NCBI GenBank assembly: GCA_037141915.1
Contig: JBAXBP010000001.1
Span: 1 to 64,000 of the forward strand
DNA: 64,000 bases
Direction of reading: 5' to 3'
Origin: CAIRDP01 sp037141915
Lineage (GTDB): Bacteria; Bacteroidota; Bacteroidia; Bacteroidales; FEN-979
The notes under the pieces are model-generated. The model was not told where the DNA came from. It did not search any database and saw only the letters and a list, made by a program, of their open reading frames with translations. The first letter of the stretch is position 1, and each line of letters opens with the position of its first letter. Both the position numbers and the translations under genes were made by a program. This document shows, in pieces, positions 51,530 through 61,193 of the stretch.

Positions 51530-54500
51530 TCAATCTTTCTTTAATACCTTGATCCTGTATGTTACTCCTGAGTTATCGGTCAGTATGTAATAGTAAATCC
51601 CGGCCTGTTTATTTTCAAGGTTCATATGGTATGTTGCTGAAGGATGTTCAATGACCCCTTGTTCAACAACCTGTCCAGCCGAAGAAACCAGCCTGTAATC
51701 AAATCGGTCGCCCGGGGGGAGGCTTAAATTGACGTATCCCTCGGCGGGTACAGGGAAGGCGACCAGGTTGTTTGCCGGGGGAACTTTTTCAGTGCCTGCG
51801 GGGTAGTCAACGCATCCCACCAGGCTGAATTCAGCTGCCGATGCCCAGGGATTGCCGTTGACTTCCGAGAGTGCCTTTAACCTGAAAAACCTTCCGGCTT
51901 TTGCAGAATCGAGGACTACGGTCTGGGGTGCGCTGGTGTTAACAAACTGGCCTGTTTTAACCGGAACTCCCCAATTAAGCGTATCATCGCCTATATAGAG
52001 TTCATATTCTTTGATGCGGCCATTTTCGCCATCCTGCCTGGTAAGATAAATGAACTTATAGACCTGGTATTCCTGGCCAAGCGCTATCCGTATTTCATGA
52101 GGATAAGGAACATCACCCGTACTCCAGGCGGTATGCCAGATGGTTGAAGGGTCATTGTCAAAGCTCATGACTGCATAACCCGGGTAATTCAATTCTTCGC
52201 TGTCGACATAAAGCAGGGACCATATTGATTTAGGCAGTATGTCGGGGTTGTTGCAATCGTAAATCGAGGGGCAGGTCGTGGCAGTTACCATTCCTGCGAT
52301 TGAACGGGTGTAAGCCTGGCCGTTCCGGGTGACAGTAAGACCCACATCGTAGCTTCCCGGGTTGCCAAGTACAACCCTGGGATTCCGGATGTCGGGATTC
52401 TCGATCCATGCCGGTGCCGGATTTATGCTCCAGTGCCATACGGCCCCGGAATGGTCAAGTATTGAATGATCATCAAAGTAAACTGTATCGGTCATGCAGT
52501 CGTAATGCGCTTTTTCGACCCAGGGATTGACAATGGGTTTGAAATCGGTTTCCTGCATAGGTGATGACCATACACCGCAGTTGCCGGCGGAACGAAGTTT
52601 GGCGTCCCTGAAGAACGGCAATGCCAGGTTGACGTCCATTCCCGCAGGATAATTATTGTCATAGGCTTCCCAATCACTCATCCCTTCTTTCCTGTAAAAC
52701 ACCTTTGCCACATGGCCGTTTTTTGCCTGTGTGTAGAGATACACCAGGTCCTGCCCCGAGGCGGTAGGCTGAATGTTGATGCATTTCAGGTATTCCACGA
52801 CAGAACCTGTCCAGTCGGTCCAGGTATCGCCTCCGTCGGTTGATTTGAACACCTTTCCAAGATCGGCCGACCAGGTTCCGTTCTGCAGGCATGCATAGAC
52901 TACATTTTCACTATACGGGGAGATTGCAAAAAAGAGCTTGCCCTTCCAATTTGAGGTCTCGTTGGGAGGCGAGGTCAGGGAGGGCTTTAAAACCCAGCTG
53001 AGACCTCCGTCAGTACTTTTGTACAAACCCCGATTTACTATATCGGCATAGAAAACTGTGGGGTTGTTGTAGCTGATCTGCAAATACCTTACCTCGTCGG
53101 GAAAATTGTAAACCAGGTCCCAGGTCACGCCCATATCAATGCTTTTCCAGAACCCGGTACCGTTGCCCAGGTATATCGTTCCGTAGTAATTGGGGTGAAA
53201 TACCATATTGCCCCTTCTCCCGCCATATTCATCCATGTTGGGATATTTGCTGAAGATAAAACGGCCGTCGGGCTTGCCTTCGGCAGTTGAAGGCAGAATC
53301 CAGCCATTGCCCAAGTCATTGAACGCTGTATACCGGCTTTTACCTTGAAGCACCCAGCCGGTAGGAGATTCAGCGCCCCCCATCCGCAGTGCTTTAGGCT
53401 GATAAAAATCGGCCAGGGCGGTATTCCCGTTATGGTACCTTCCGCCTACCACAATATCTTCATTCCAGCCCTGGTCAAACCCCCACATATCGGAGCCTTC
53501 GAGTCCGTTCACCCTTACAAAATAATTTGCCTGCAAAGTAAAATTATCAGTGGTATAGTTCATGCCACCGTCTGTCGAAACCCAGGTATTGCCATTAGGC
53601 AGCATTTTGATATCCTGTATGTCGGGATGGATGCTGAAGCTCCCGGCATAACCTCCGACGGCAGTAAAAGTGCTGCCCCCGTTCACCGATTTATAAAAGG
53701 TTTGAGTGCCCACCAGGATGATGTTTGCATCGACCGGGGAAACATCCAGCACCAGGTCGAAATAGCCCTGCCCGTTGTCCATGGGGAAGCTCCCGGTATT
53801 GCCTGTCGCCAGCAGGGACCAGTTCCAGGTACTGCCGCTCAGCGTTCCTTTTAAAAGGTATGGAGTGCTATTGGAACTGAGTAAAACTGCTATGAGGGTG
53901 TTCGGGTTTGCGGGAGTCACTGCAAGAAGCCCCCCGCTGGATTCGGCATAGGATGAAGGGAAAGATGCCTGGACCTGGAAAGAAACACCTCCGTCAAGGG
54001 AAGTGATTAATGAGAAGTTTCCACCCGATTTGGTCAGGGCAAAGATCTGTGAATTATCGTTTGTCTTTATCTCTGCATCATAAACAGGGGCAGTACATTT
54101 TTGGGTCCAGCTTGATCCTCCGTTGGTGCTTATGAAAAGTCCGCTGGCTGAAGCAGCCATTATTTTCTGGGGATTTGAGGCATCTATCCTGAGGCGGTCG
54201 GCGTAAAAAAGACTGCCTGAAGGCAGCAGGGGAGTCCAGGTCACCCCTCCGTCGATAGTTTTGTGTACCTGGTTGCCTGCCGCTGCATATACTTCATCAG
54301 GATTCGAAGGATGCACGGCAATGGCTGTAACAGCGCCGCCGAAATAATATCCCGGGGCAAGCAATGACCAGGTCATCCCCTGGTCGGTGGTCTTGTTCAC
54401 GAACCCTGTTTCTGTGCCGCAGTAGATGGTGTTGTTGTCGGAAGCAGCAACATCAAATGAATAAACGTTAGCCTGCCAGGGGCATGAACCGGGAGGCGAT

Positions 54501-54961
54501 GGCGAGCCTGATTCATTGAGCCAGTACGTCTCTTTGGGCCCTAAAAAAGTCCAGTCGGCATTTGAGGTCTGGGGACTTTTAATCCCCCGGCTTGCCTTAA
54601 CCTGTGCTTCATGCAGGTCGCCGTAATACTTTTTCATATCGGGCAAAACAATCGTTCCGTCGGAAAGTGCATAGGATTCAACAGCCCGGCTCCATATCCT
54701 GAAATACCTGATCACAGGGCTTTCTTCTCCCTGGTGTGCCTGCATCCAGGTGTTGAACTCCCTATTGATGTCGTTGTAATTCACCGGCGACTGGTAGAGC
54801 ATCCTGGCCCATGGGGGGAAGTCTTCACTGTAAGCCGGTTTGTAGCTCCTGACGATACCGGGAATGTCATCATAGGGAGTGAAGTGGTTCTGCGCCTGGG
54901 TCGGAAGGGTGCAAAGGCAGACGAGCAGGGCAAAAAGTGGATTCCGCAACAACATGTTCAT
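51530..54961 (-). CDS. Large secreted Asp-box/PKD/discoidin protein, T9SS sorted
   Basis: About 1143 residues. Signal peptide; a YCF48/sortilin-type propeller with many Asp-boxes (TTDQGMTWSL, TIDGGVTWTP, STNGGSSWTQ, SVNGGSTFTA, STDGGLSWVL, STDGGDTWTD) over ~160-790; a PKD-like segment (YFDDHSILDHSGAVWHWS ... NPGSYDVGLTVTRNG style) around 830-895; a discoidin (F5/8 type C) domain around 910-1050 (SMSFDNDPSTIWHTAWS type, KEYELYIGDDTLNWG); and a T9SS type A domain (VAFPVPAEGYVNLSLPPG ... KQAGIYYYILTD). Predicted surface glycan- or protein-binding protein; no hydrolase motif is visible. Confidence 0.85.
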   Translation of the reverse strand: MNMLLRNPLFALLVCLCTLPTQAQNHFTPYDDIPGIVRSYKPAYSEDFPPWARMLYQSPVNYNDINREFNTWMQAHQGEESPVIRYFRIWSRAVESYALSDGTIVLPDMKKYYGDLHEAQVKASRGIKSPQTSNADWTFLGPKETYWLNESGSPSPPGSCPWQANVYSFDVAASDNNTIYCGTETGFVNKTTDQGMTWSLLAPGYYFGGAVTAIAVHPSNPDEVYAAAGNQVHKTIDGGVTWTPLLPSGSLFYADRLRIDASNPQKIMAASASGLFISTNGGSSWTQKCTAPVYDAEIKTNDNSQIFALTKSGGNFSLITSLDGGVSFQVQASFPSSYAESSGGLLAVTPANPNTLIAVLLSSNSTPYLLKGTLSGSTWNWSLLATGNTGSFPMDNGQGYFDLVLDVSPVDANIILVGTQTFYKSVNGGSTFTAVGGYAGSFSIHPDIQDIKMLPNGNTWVSTDGGMNYTTDNFTLQANYFVRVNGLEGSDMWGFDQGWNEDIVVGGRYHNGNTALADFYQPKALRMGGAESPTGWVLQGKSRYTAFNDLGNGWILPSTAEGKPDGRFIFSKYPNMDEYGGRRGNMVFHPNYYGTIYLGNGTGFWKSIDMGVTWDLVYNFPDEVRYLQISYNNPTVFYADIVNRGLYKSTDGGLSWVLKPSLTSPPNETSNWKGKLFFAISPYSENVVYACLQNGTWSADLGKVFKSTDGGDTWTDWTGSVVEYLKCINIQPTASGQDLVYLYTQAKNGHVAKVFYRKEGMSDWEAYDNNYPAGMDVNLALPFFRDAKLRSAGNCGVWSSPMQETDFKPIVNPWVEKAHYDCMTDTVYFDDHSILDHSGAVWHWSINPAPAWIENPDIRNPRVVLGNPGSYDVGLTVTRNGQAYTRSIAGMVTATTCPSIYDCNNPDILPKSIWSLLYVDSEELNYPGYAVMSFDNDPSTIWHTAWSTGDVPYPHEIRIALGQEYQVYKFIYLTRQDGENGRIKEYELYIGDDTLNWGVPVKTGQFVNTSAPQTVVLDSAKAGRFFRLKALSEVNGNPWASAAEFSLVGCVDYPAGTEKVPPANNLVAFPVPAEGYVNLSLPPGDRFDYRLVSSAGQVVEQGVIEHPSATYHMNLENKQAGIYYYILTDNSGVTYRIKVLKKD

Positions 54962-54990
54962 GATAAACTGTTTTAAATTCCAGGAAGCCC

Positions 54991-54998
54991 CAAAATTA
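54991..54998 (-). promoter_or_regulatory. Probable -7 box (TAATTTTG)
   Basis: Exact TAnnTTTG match on the minus strand, 29 bp upstream of the start at 54961. Confidence 0.5.
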
Positions 54999-55035
54999 CT
55001 TCACAGCCGCGGATTATACATCATTTTTCTCTTTT

Positions 55036-55043
55036 TATCTTTG
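55036..55043 (+). promoter_or_regulatory. Probable -7 box (TATCTTTG)
   Basis: Exact TAnnTTTG match 41 bp upstream of the pgi start at 55085. Confidence 0.5.
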
Positions 55044-55084
55044 GCAGATTATGATTATTTTTACCCCTCAAACTGAATAACAGA

Positions 55085-56698
55085 ATGAAAAACCATTTAA
55101 CTGAATCACCTGCCTGGAAATTGCTTGAGAACCATTTCCGGGCTGTTAAAGACATATCGCTAAGGACCCTTTTCAGCGAAGATCCTTCCAGGGCAGAACG
55201 TTTCCGAATTCAGGATGAAGGGATATATTTTGATTATTCAAAGCACAGGATCACTTCCGAAACCATGGTTCTGCTTTTTGCCCTTGCCCGTGAAAGAGGG
55301 CTGGGCAAAAGGATAGCTGCCATGTTCTCGGGCGAAAAGATCAACATCACCGAGAACAGGGCCGTACTTCACACCGCTTTAAGGGCCCCGAAGGGATCAA
55401 CCGTCATGGTTGAGGGCCATAACGTGGTTCCTGATGTACATCAGGTACTTGAGAAGATGAGCCGTTTTGCAAAAAGCATCCGGGGAGGGGAATGGAAAGG
55501 ATTTACAGGCGCCCCGATAAAGAATATTGTCAATATCGGAATAGGGGGATCCGACCTGGGCCCGGTCATGGCCTATGAAGCCCTGAAATTCTATTCGCAC
55601 AGGGACCTTGCATTTCGTTTTGTATCAAACATTGACGGGAACGATTTTTCAGAGGCGGTTCAGGACCTGTCTCCTGAAGAAACTCTTTTCATAGTTTCAT
55701 CAAAGACCTTCACCACTCTTGAAACCATGACCAATGCCCGCACGGCAAGGAAATGGCTGCTTGACAAACTGGCTGATGATAAAGCTGTCGCAAGGCATTT
55801 CGTTGCTGTCTCAACCAATGAAAAAGAAGTCGCAGCCTTCGGTATCGACACTGCGAATATGTTTGGGTTCTGGGACTGGGTAGGAGGAAGGTACTCATTG
55901 GATTCTGCCATAGGATTGTCGACTATGCTGGCTATAGGGCCGGATAATTTTTATCTGCTGCTGGATGGCTTTCACCAGATGGACGAGCATTTCCGCTCTG
56001 CGCCGTTTGAAAGGAACATTCCTGTGATCATGGGACTCCTGGGGGTCTGGTATATTGATTTTTTCGGGTTCAGCTCACAGGCTGTTCTGCCTTACGAAAA
56101 CTACCTGAAACGATTCCCGGCATACCTTCAGCAGCTTACCATGGAAAGCAACGGCAAACAGGTTACGCTTGATGGTGACCGGGTTGATTATAATACCGGG
56201 GCTATTTACTGGGGAGAGCCGGGGACCAATGGCCAGCATTCGTTTTACCAGATGATACACCAGGGAACTTCAATCATCCCATGCGACTTTATCGGCTTCA
56301 GGACTTCGCTGAACCATCTTGCGCTTCACCAGGACTATCTCATTGCAAACATGATCGCACAGGGCGAGGCCCTCGCCTTTGGGAAGTCCGTAAACGAAGT
56401 TAAAAATGAAGGGGTGCCTGGCAGCCTGGTGCCGCATAAGGTGTTTGAAGGGAACCGGCCGTCATCGGTGTTCTTCATGGAAAAACTCACACCCGGCGAG
56501 TTGGGCAAACTGGTTGCGATGTATGAGCATGCAGTTTACGCCCAGGGTGTGATATGGGGGATCAATCCCTTTGACCAGATGGGGGTTGAACTCGGGAAAG
56601 TGCTCGCAATGAAAATCATCCCCGAGCTTCTTGACAGGGACAGGCCTTTGCAGCATGATACATCCACGAATGAACTCATAGATTTTTACAGGGGCTGA
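55085..56698 (+). CDS. pgi: Glucose-6-phosphate isomerase
   Basis: About 537 residues, complete. Diagnostic stretches: NIGIGGSDLGPVMAYEAL (sugar-phosphate loop), FIVSSKTFTTLETMTNARTA, FGFWDWVGGRYSLDSAIGLS, MESNGKQVTLDGDRVDYNTG, HSFYQMIHQGTSIIPCDF (catalytic His), and VWGINPFDQMGVELGK-like QGVIWGINPFDQMGVELGK. It interconverts glucose-6-phosphate and fructose-6-phosphate in glycolysis and gluconeogenesis. A TATCTTTG promoter box lies upstream; monocistronic and convergent with amzA. Confidence 0.97.
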   Translation: MKNHLTESPAWKLLENHFRAVKDISLRTLFSEDPSRAERFRIQDEGIYFDYSKHRITSETMVLLFALARERGLGKRIAAMFSGEKINITENRAVLHTALRAPKGSTVMVEGHNVVPDVHQVLEKMSRFAKSIRGGEWKGFTGAPIKNIVNIGIGGSDLGPVMAYEALKFYSHRDLAFRFVSNIDGNDFSEAVQDLSPEETLFIVSSKTFTTLETMTNARTARKWLLDKLADDKAVARHFVAVSTNEKEVAAFGIDTANMFGFWDWVGGRYSLDSAIGLSTMLAIGPDNFYLLLDGFHQMDEHFRSAPFERNIPVIMGLLGVWYIDFFGFSSQAVLPYENYLKRFPAYLQQLTMESNGKQVTLDGDRVDYNTGAIYWGEPGTNGQHSFYQMIHQGTSIIPCDFIGFRTSLNHLALHQDYLIANMIAQGEALAFGKSVNEVKNEGVPGSLVPHKVFEGNRPSSVFFMEKLTPGELGKLVAMYEHAVYAQGVIWGINPFDQMGVELGKVLAMKIIPELLDRDRPLQHDTSTNELIDFYRG

Positions 56699-56719
56699 TT
56701 CCTCTCCCGCTGAGGGCTT

Positions 56720-57265
56720 TTACCAGGCTTTATCGGCAGCATCCAGCTGCCGGCGGCAGTTATGGCAAAGATGCTGATCTTTCTGGTCAATATCTTCAAC
56801 GTAAGTGCCTGAACGCATTACACAATCGGGTGTCATGCAGTGGATCAATCCAAAGGTGTGCCCCAGTTCGTGTATCACCTCTTTTGTGAATCTTTCGAGC
56901 AGAAGTTGGTCATCGGGTGCGATGCCATAGCGTTCATTGCTTAACCTGTACAGGGATGCAATCCCTGCATGCCCGTTCAACTCGGCCTGGCCAAAAATAT
57001 AGGTCAGGATGGGGATAAAAAGATCCACGCTGAACATGCCTACCGTCTTCAGGGTCTGTGGCATCGACAAATTGTTAACGGCATGTAATAATTTATTCCC
57101 GTTATACTGTCTCCTGCCAGGATCGAAAAATTCACTTAAATCAAGATGGGATTCTTTTATGATGACCGAATATTTAAATTCCAGTTTAACAGCTTCTGCT
57201 ATCTTCTCAAGAAAATGTTTCCCGAAATACCCAAAGGAAATCAGTGTGATATTTGGTTGAGTCAT
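56720..57265 (-). CDS. amzA: Archaemetzincin-family zinc metalloprotease
   Basis: About 181 residues. The metzincin zinc site H132-E-x-x-H136-x-x-G-x-x-H142 (VIHELGHTFGLIHC), the Met-turn region VMRSGTYVEDIDQKD, and a second C4 zinc motif using C143, C148, C167 and C170 (CMTPDC, CHNC). The arrangement is that of archaemetzincins, which cleave peptides and proteins with unknown physiological targets. No signal peptide, so cytoplasmic. Length fits the family. Confidence 0.94.
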   Translation of the reverse strand: MTQPNITLISFGYFGKHFLEKIAEAVKLEFKYSVIIKESHLDLSEFFDPGRRQYNGNKLLHAVNNLSMPQTLKTVGMFSVDLFIPILTYIFGQAELNGHAGIASLYRLSNERYGIAPDDQLLLERFTKEVIHELGHTFGLIHCMTPDCVMRSGTYVEDIDQKDQHLCHNCRRQLDAADKAW

Positions 57266-57334
57266 CAGGAAATTATCAGGTTAAAATAGTTTTATATCCT
57301 GGGGGGATAAGTTGCTATGGCCGGTATGCAGTGA

Positions 57335-58675
57335 TCATTCATCGGGCTTCAGGTCATACTTTTTGATCTTGTTGTACAGAGTTACCCTGTCGACTTTCAA
57401 TGCCTTGGCTGTACGGGTAATATTCCAGCTGTATTTATTCAGGATCTGGCGGATAAAGGTTTTTTCAAAATCATCCAGGCTCTCTATTGAATTATCGATC
57501 ATGTCCTTTCCGAAAGGCAGGTCTTTCAGGGTGATCTTCTTTCCGTTCCCTATTACAATGGCCCTTTCTATCATGTTTTCCAGTTCACGGATATTGCCGG
57601 GGAAGGGATATTCCCCCAGTCTTTGCATAGCAGCGTCATCAATGGTGATAAGCGGCTTGTTCATGGTAGTGCAGTACTTTTTAATAAAATAATCGACAAG
57701 CAGGGGAATGTCTTCAACCCTCTCGCGCAGCGGAGGAACGTTGATATTAACCACGTTCAGTCGGTAGTAGAGATCTTCCCTGAACGTGCCCTGCTCAACC
57801 ATGCTTTTCAGGTCCCGGTTGGTTGCACAAATGACCCTGAAATCAGAGGATGTTTCCTTGTTTCCACCGACCCTCACGAACGATTTGGTTTCAAGTACCC
57901 TCAGTAATTCGATCTGCATTTTCGGGGAGATGGTAGCTATTTCATCCAGGAAGATGGTACCGCTGTCGGCCATCTCAAACCTGCCTTTACGGTTGTACAT
58001 GGCCCCGGTAAAAGCCCCTTTCTCATGGCCGAACAATTCGCTTTCGAGGAGGCTTTCGGTAAGGGCGCCGCAATGAACGCTGACAAGGGGATAGTATTTG
58101 CGGGAGGAATTGGCATGAATAGCCCGTGCAATCAATTCTTTTCCTGTCCCACTTTCACCGGTGATGATGACTGAAGAATTTGACTGTGCGACGCTCTCAA
58201 CCTGTTTCAGAACTTCTTTCATGGCTTGACTGTTCCCGATCAGGTCTTCAACGTTGTCAAGGGAAATGACTTTGTTTTTCAGGGTCTCATTCTCCTGGGC
58301 CAGCAAGATCTGTTTTGAGGCATTGCGTATAAGGTGCGAAAGATCGTCGGGGTCAAACGGTTTCGTGACATAGTCAAAAGCCCCGTCCTTTAATGCCATG
58401 ACAGCTGTATTGACACTTGCAAAGGCCGTCATCACAATGACGATCGAATCATTCCTTAGCGATTTGATCCTCCTGAGCATTTCCAGCCCGTCCATGCCAG
58501 GCATTTTTATGTCGGCCAGGATGATATCAAAATGTGAGGATTCAATGAGCTGCAACGCTTTTTTTGCATTTTCGGCGCAATCCACATGGTAGCCGTCTTC
58601 AATAAACCAGTTGCTTAAAGAATCCCTTACAGATTCTTCGTCGTCAACGACTAAGATTGAAATCTTTCTGGCCAT
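57335..58675 (-). CDS. NtrC-family sigma-54-dependent response regulator
   Basis: About 446 residues. Receiver domain (VVDDEESVRDSL; phospho-acceptor D55 in IILADIKMPGMDG; KPFDPDDL), AAA+ domain with Walker A GESGTGKELIA, the sigma-54 contact GAFTGAMYN, Walker B GTIFLDEI and RLNVVNINVPPLRER, then a Fis-type HTH (YSWNITRTAKALKVDRVTLY). It activates sigma-54 promoters when phosphorylated. Its start is 13 bp from the upstream kinase gene. The likely targets are the NrfD/GcvH-like operon upstream in transcription order, whose promoter lies outside the window. Confidence 0.94.
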   Translation of the reverse strand: MARKISILVVDDEESVRDSLSNWFIEDGYHVDCAENAKKALQLIESSHFDIILADIKMPGMDGLEMLRRIKSLRNDSIVIVMTAFASVNTAVMALKDGAFDYVTKPFDPDDLSHLIRNASKQILLAQENETLKNKVISLDNVEDLIGNSQAMKEVLKQVESVAQSNSSVIITGESGTGKELIARAIHANSSRKYYPLVSVHCGALTESLLESELFGHEKGAFTGAMYNRKGRFEMADSGTIFLDEIATISPKMQIELLRVLETKSFVRVGGNKETSSDFRVICATNRDLKSMVEQGTFREDLYYRLNVVNINVPPLRERVEDIPLLVDYFIKKYCTTMNKPLITIDDAAMQRLGEYPFPGNIRELENMIERAIVIGNGKKITLKDLPFGKDMIDNSIESLDDFEKTFIRQILNKYSWNITRTAKALKVDRVTLYNKIKKYDLKPDE

Positions 58676-58687
58676 TATATTTTCATC

Positions 58688-60340
58688 TTAAGTTCTTATC
58701 AAAGGTATGGTTATCGAGAAAGTCGTACCCTGCCCCGGCTCGGACTTAACCTGTATCTTGCCGTTATGGCTTTGGATAATTCCATGTACAATAGCGAGCC
58801 CAAGCCCGATCCCGCTGGCTTTCTGCTTGGTCGAAAAGAAGGGTTCGAAAATATGGGGAATGTCTTCCGCAGATATCCCAATTCCATTATCGATGATCTC
58901 GAATCTTATATTTTCTTCGTTCGGATTTAGTGTGCGTATGGTGATCTCCCCGTTTTCATGAACGGCTTCACTTGAATTCACCAGCATGGCCACGCAGGCC
59001 TGCTTGATCTGGTTGGGGCTGCAGTAGATCAGGTCGGAGGTTGCCGTTAAATCGGTGTAGAAATGAATGTTCGCAATTTTTATCGGGTGGGTCATTAATT
59101 CGTATGTCTCCTGCAAAATCTCATGCAAATGACGGGGCTCGAAATCCTCCTGGTCTTTCTTTGAGAACTCCAACAGTCCTTTGACAATATCACCGCAGCG
59201 TTTGGCTTCACCTTCGATAAGCTTTAAATGTTTCAGCATGGAATCTCTTTTGCTGGCATATAATTCGGGATTGCTCAGCTGTTTATAGATCAGCTTGGTG
59301 TAAATGAGGATCCCCGATAAGGGATTGTTGATTTCATGGGCCACCGAGGATGACAGTTTCCCTAATGAAGCGAGACGTTCAATATGGATCATCTCATTCT
59401 GTGCCGCGCTTAACTCTTCAGATTTCTTCTGGACTTTGTATTCCAGCTGCTGGGACCAGTTTTCCAGCTCGTTTGTTGCAGCCTGCAGGTTGTCAAGCAT
59501 CTCGTTAAATGCATAGGAAACCATTTTCATATCCTCAAGCTGGTTGGGCTTGATCACAAGGCGGGTACTGGTATCACCGTTTGCTACTGAGATACTTGCT
59601 TTGACCAGGGCATTCAGGGGCTTTTTGATATTCTGCCGGGTGAATATCATAAGGACCGCTAAAAGCACAAGTGTCGCAAGGATAGCAAGAAGGAAAAATT
59701 TGGTCGAAGAGGTTTGTATGGCGGTATCAAGTTCGGCCAGCGGTATCTTTATAATAAGTGAGCCAAGGATCTCTTCACTGGCGGGGTGGGCGTGGCAGGA
59801 ACTTTCATAGCAGGATTTCTCGTTAAGAATGGGCAGTTTGATCAGAAGATGCCTGCTTTTATTGTCGTTGTGATTCATCCTGCAATAGCTGTCGGCATTG
59901 ATGATCTTGTAATGCCTGCCTTTGCCGGGGAACATGGAGCCCAGATTGTTATGGCAGCTGAGGCAGTTGGGATTGCTATGTGAAGTGCTGGTGTCTCCGG
60001 GAATGGAGGTGTAAACCAGGTTGTCATTGTTGTCGTACATGTTTACTTCATCAATCCCAGGCATGGTATTGATGATATCGAGGGTATTCTGAAGAGTGCT
60101 TTTGTCATTCTCAAGCATGGAATGATAAAGGGATCCTCCTACAATAGAGCCGATGTTGTTCCCGTTCTGGCGGATCACGGTATTCAGATACTGCTCGTTG
60201 ACCGAACGGAAAATGATACTGAAGGAAACGAAAAGAAGTACTGATGTAATGAAAATGACAAGAACAACCCGGCTGTATATCGATGAGCGGAACTGGACGT
60301 ACTTCAGGAAAATCGACGTTAAGGTATTGTTTTTACTCAT
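58688..60340 (-). CDS. Sensor histidine kinase with c-type haem motifs in the periplasmic domain
   Basis: About 550 residues from the Met at 60340 (MSKNNTLTSIFLKYV). Two membrane segments (~24-46 and ~214-234) enclose a periplasmic sensor that contains a canonical haem site C126-L-S-C-H130, a second CX4CH (C177-Y-E-S-S-C-H183), and histidines and a cysteine between them (CRMNHND). HAMP, then HisKA with H335 in SSVAHEINNPLSG and HATPase with DNGIGISAEDIP and GIGLGLAIVHG. It should sense a redox state or a gas through covalently bound haem and pass the signal to the NtrC-type regulator. Gene order: redox module, terminator, kinase, regulator. Confidence 0.87.
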   Translation of the reverse strand: MSKNNTLTSIFLKYVQFRSSIYSRVVLVIFITSVLLFVSFSIIFRSVNEQYLNTVIRQNGNNIGSIVGGSLYHSMLENDKSTLQNTLDIINTMPGIDEVNMYDNNDNLVYTSIPGDTSTSHSNPNCLSCHNNLGSMFPGKGRHYKIINADSYCRMNHNDNKSRHLLIKLPILNEKSCYESSCHAHPASEEILGSLIIKIPLAELDTAIQTSSTKFFLLAILATLVLLAVLMIFTRQNIKKPLNALVKASISVANGDTSTRLVIKPNQLEDMKMVSYAFNEMLDNLQAATNELENWSQQLEYKVQKKSEELSAAQNEMIHIERLASLGKLSSSVAHEINNPLSGILIYTKLIYKQLSNPELYASKRDSMLKHLKLIEGEAKRCGDIVKGLLEFSKKDQEDFEPRHLHEILQETYELMTHPIKIANIHFYTDLTATSDLIYCSPNQIKQACVAMLVNSSEAVHENGEITIRTLNPNEENIRFEIIDNGIGISAEDIPHIFEPFFSTKQKASGIGLGLAIVHGIIQSHNGKIQVKSEPGQGTTFSITIPLIRT

Positions 60341-60362
60341 AGGATGATAATCACTGCAATAT

Positions 60363-60393
60363 AAAAAAAACTGGCGATTTGACACCAGTTTTT
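60363..60393 (-). terminator. Intrinsic terminator between the redox module and the kinase gene
   Basis: AAAAACTGG/CCAGTTTTT stem (60366-60374 with 60385-60393) and 10-nt loop; the minus strand ends with a run of eight T (60370-60363). It lies between the last GcvH-like gene and the kinase gene, suggesting separate transcription, with some read-through possible. Confidence 0.75.
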
Positions 60394-60439
60394 ATACTAA
60401 TTCAATGTTAATGAAGCAAGGTCGTGATTTTCTCCGGTA

Positions 60440-61168
60440 TCAGCTTATCGCTTCCCCGGGGGTTAAAAATGCCTTTTGAAAATCCTTCCAGATCTCTGGT
60501 GGCAGGTCGGGAAGAAGGTGGTCCCTCAGTTCGCCTCCGTCCTGAAAGGTTACCCCTGAGGCCTCGGGGGTATACTTCGGCATAGTGGTAGCCAGAAAGT
60601 CCTTGAACCTCAACAGTTCCATCTGTGACCAATCGGTTGCTGCCTCGGCCAGATAATATGAACTGGTTTCGGCTGTCCAGTTTACCGGTTTGATTTTATA
60701 GAGCCATCCCAATCCGTATGGATCTTCGTTCATAAGCCCGGGCTGTTCATTGAGAACCGGATTTGTTCCTGTGATACTGCCTGAGACAGGTGAATAGATC
60801 TCCAGAACTTTTCCTTCATGTTCAATCACGGACATTAATTCACCTTTTGCGATTTTCTCTTCGTATTTTTTCAGGAAAGTCACACTGACTTCGCCTGTGA
60901 TGTGCAGAAGCAGATCATCAATGCCGACTTTTGCAATGCCTGATTTTGAAAGGTGAGCCCAGGTATGGCTGTTACTGTGGAAAACCCCCTGGGGGATTTT
61001 TAAAACACTGGTGGTAAGAATTCCAAAAGCCTTTTGGAGCTGGTGTTTTATCTTCACTTTCCTGTTCAGCATGATGGAGAAAGGAATAAGCAGGGCGAGG
61101 AATGCGATAATGATGAGGTATTCCATCCCCTTTGTCTCAAAAATATTGTAATAACTGAAGCCGTCCAT
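60440..61168 (-). CDS. Membrane-anchored GcvH-like protein (downstream copy)
   Basis: About 242 residues from the Met at 61168 (MDGFSYYNIF), just after the NrfD stop; the frame extends to 61228 but would overlap the NrfD gene. Membrane anchor ~15-33 (MEYLIIIAFLALLIPFSIML), then a GcvH-like lipoyl domain (HTWAHLSKSGIAKVGIDDLL; IYSPVSGSITGTN; EDPYGLGWLYKIKPVNW). In an ungapped alignment with E. coli GcvH the lipoyl-lysine position is G119 and K120 follows; the ESVKA motif is gone. A C-terminal extension (LRDHLLPDLPPEIWKDFQ) is shared with the copy at 63325. Not a glycine-cleavage protein: no gcvT or gcvP nearby. Role unknown. Confidence 0.8.
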   Translation of the reverse strand: MDGFSYYNIFETKGMEYLIIIAFLALLIPFSIMLNRKVKIKHQLQKAFGILTTSVLKIPQGVFHSNSHTWAHLSKSGIAKVGIDDLLLHITGEVSVTFLKKYEEKIAKGELMSVIEHEGKVLEIYSPVSGSITGTNPVLNEQPGLMNEDPYGLGWLYKIKPVNWTAETSSYYLAEAATDWSQMELLRFKDFLATTMPKYTPEASGVTFQDGGELRDHLLPDLPPEIWKDFQKAFLTPGEAIS

Positions 61169-61193
61169 ATAATTTAGATTTACGATTGATATT

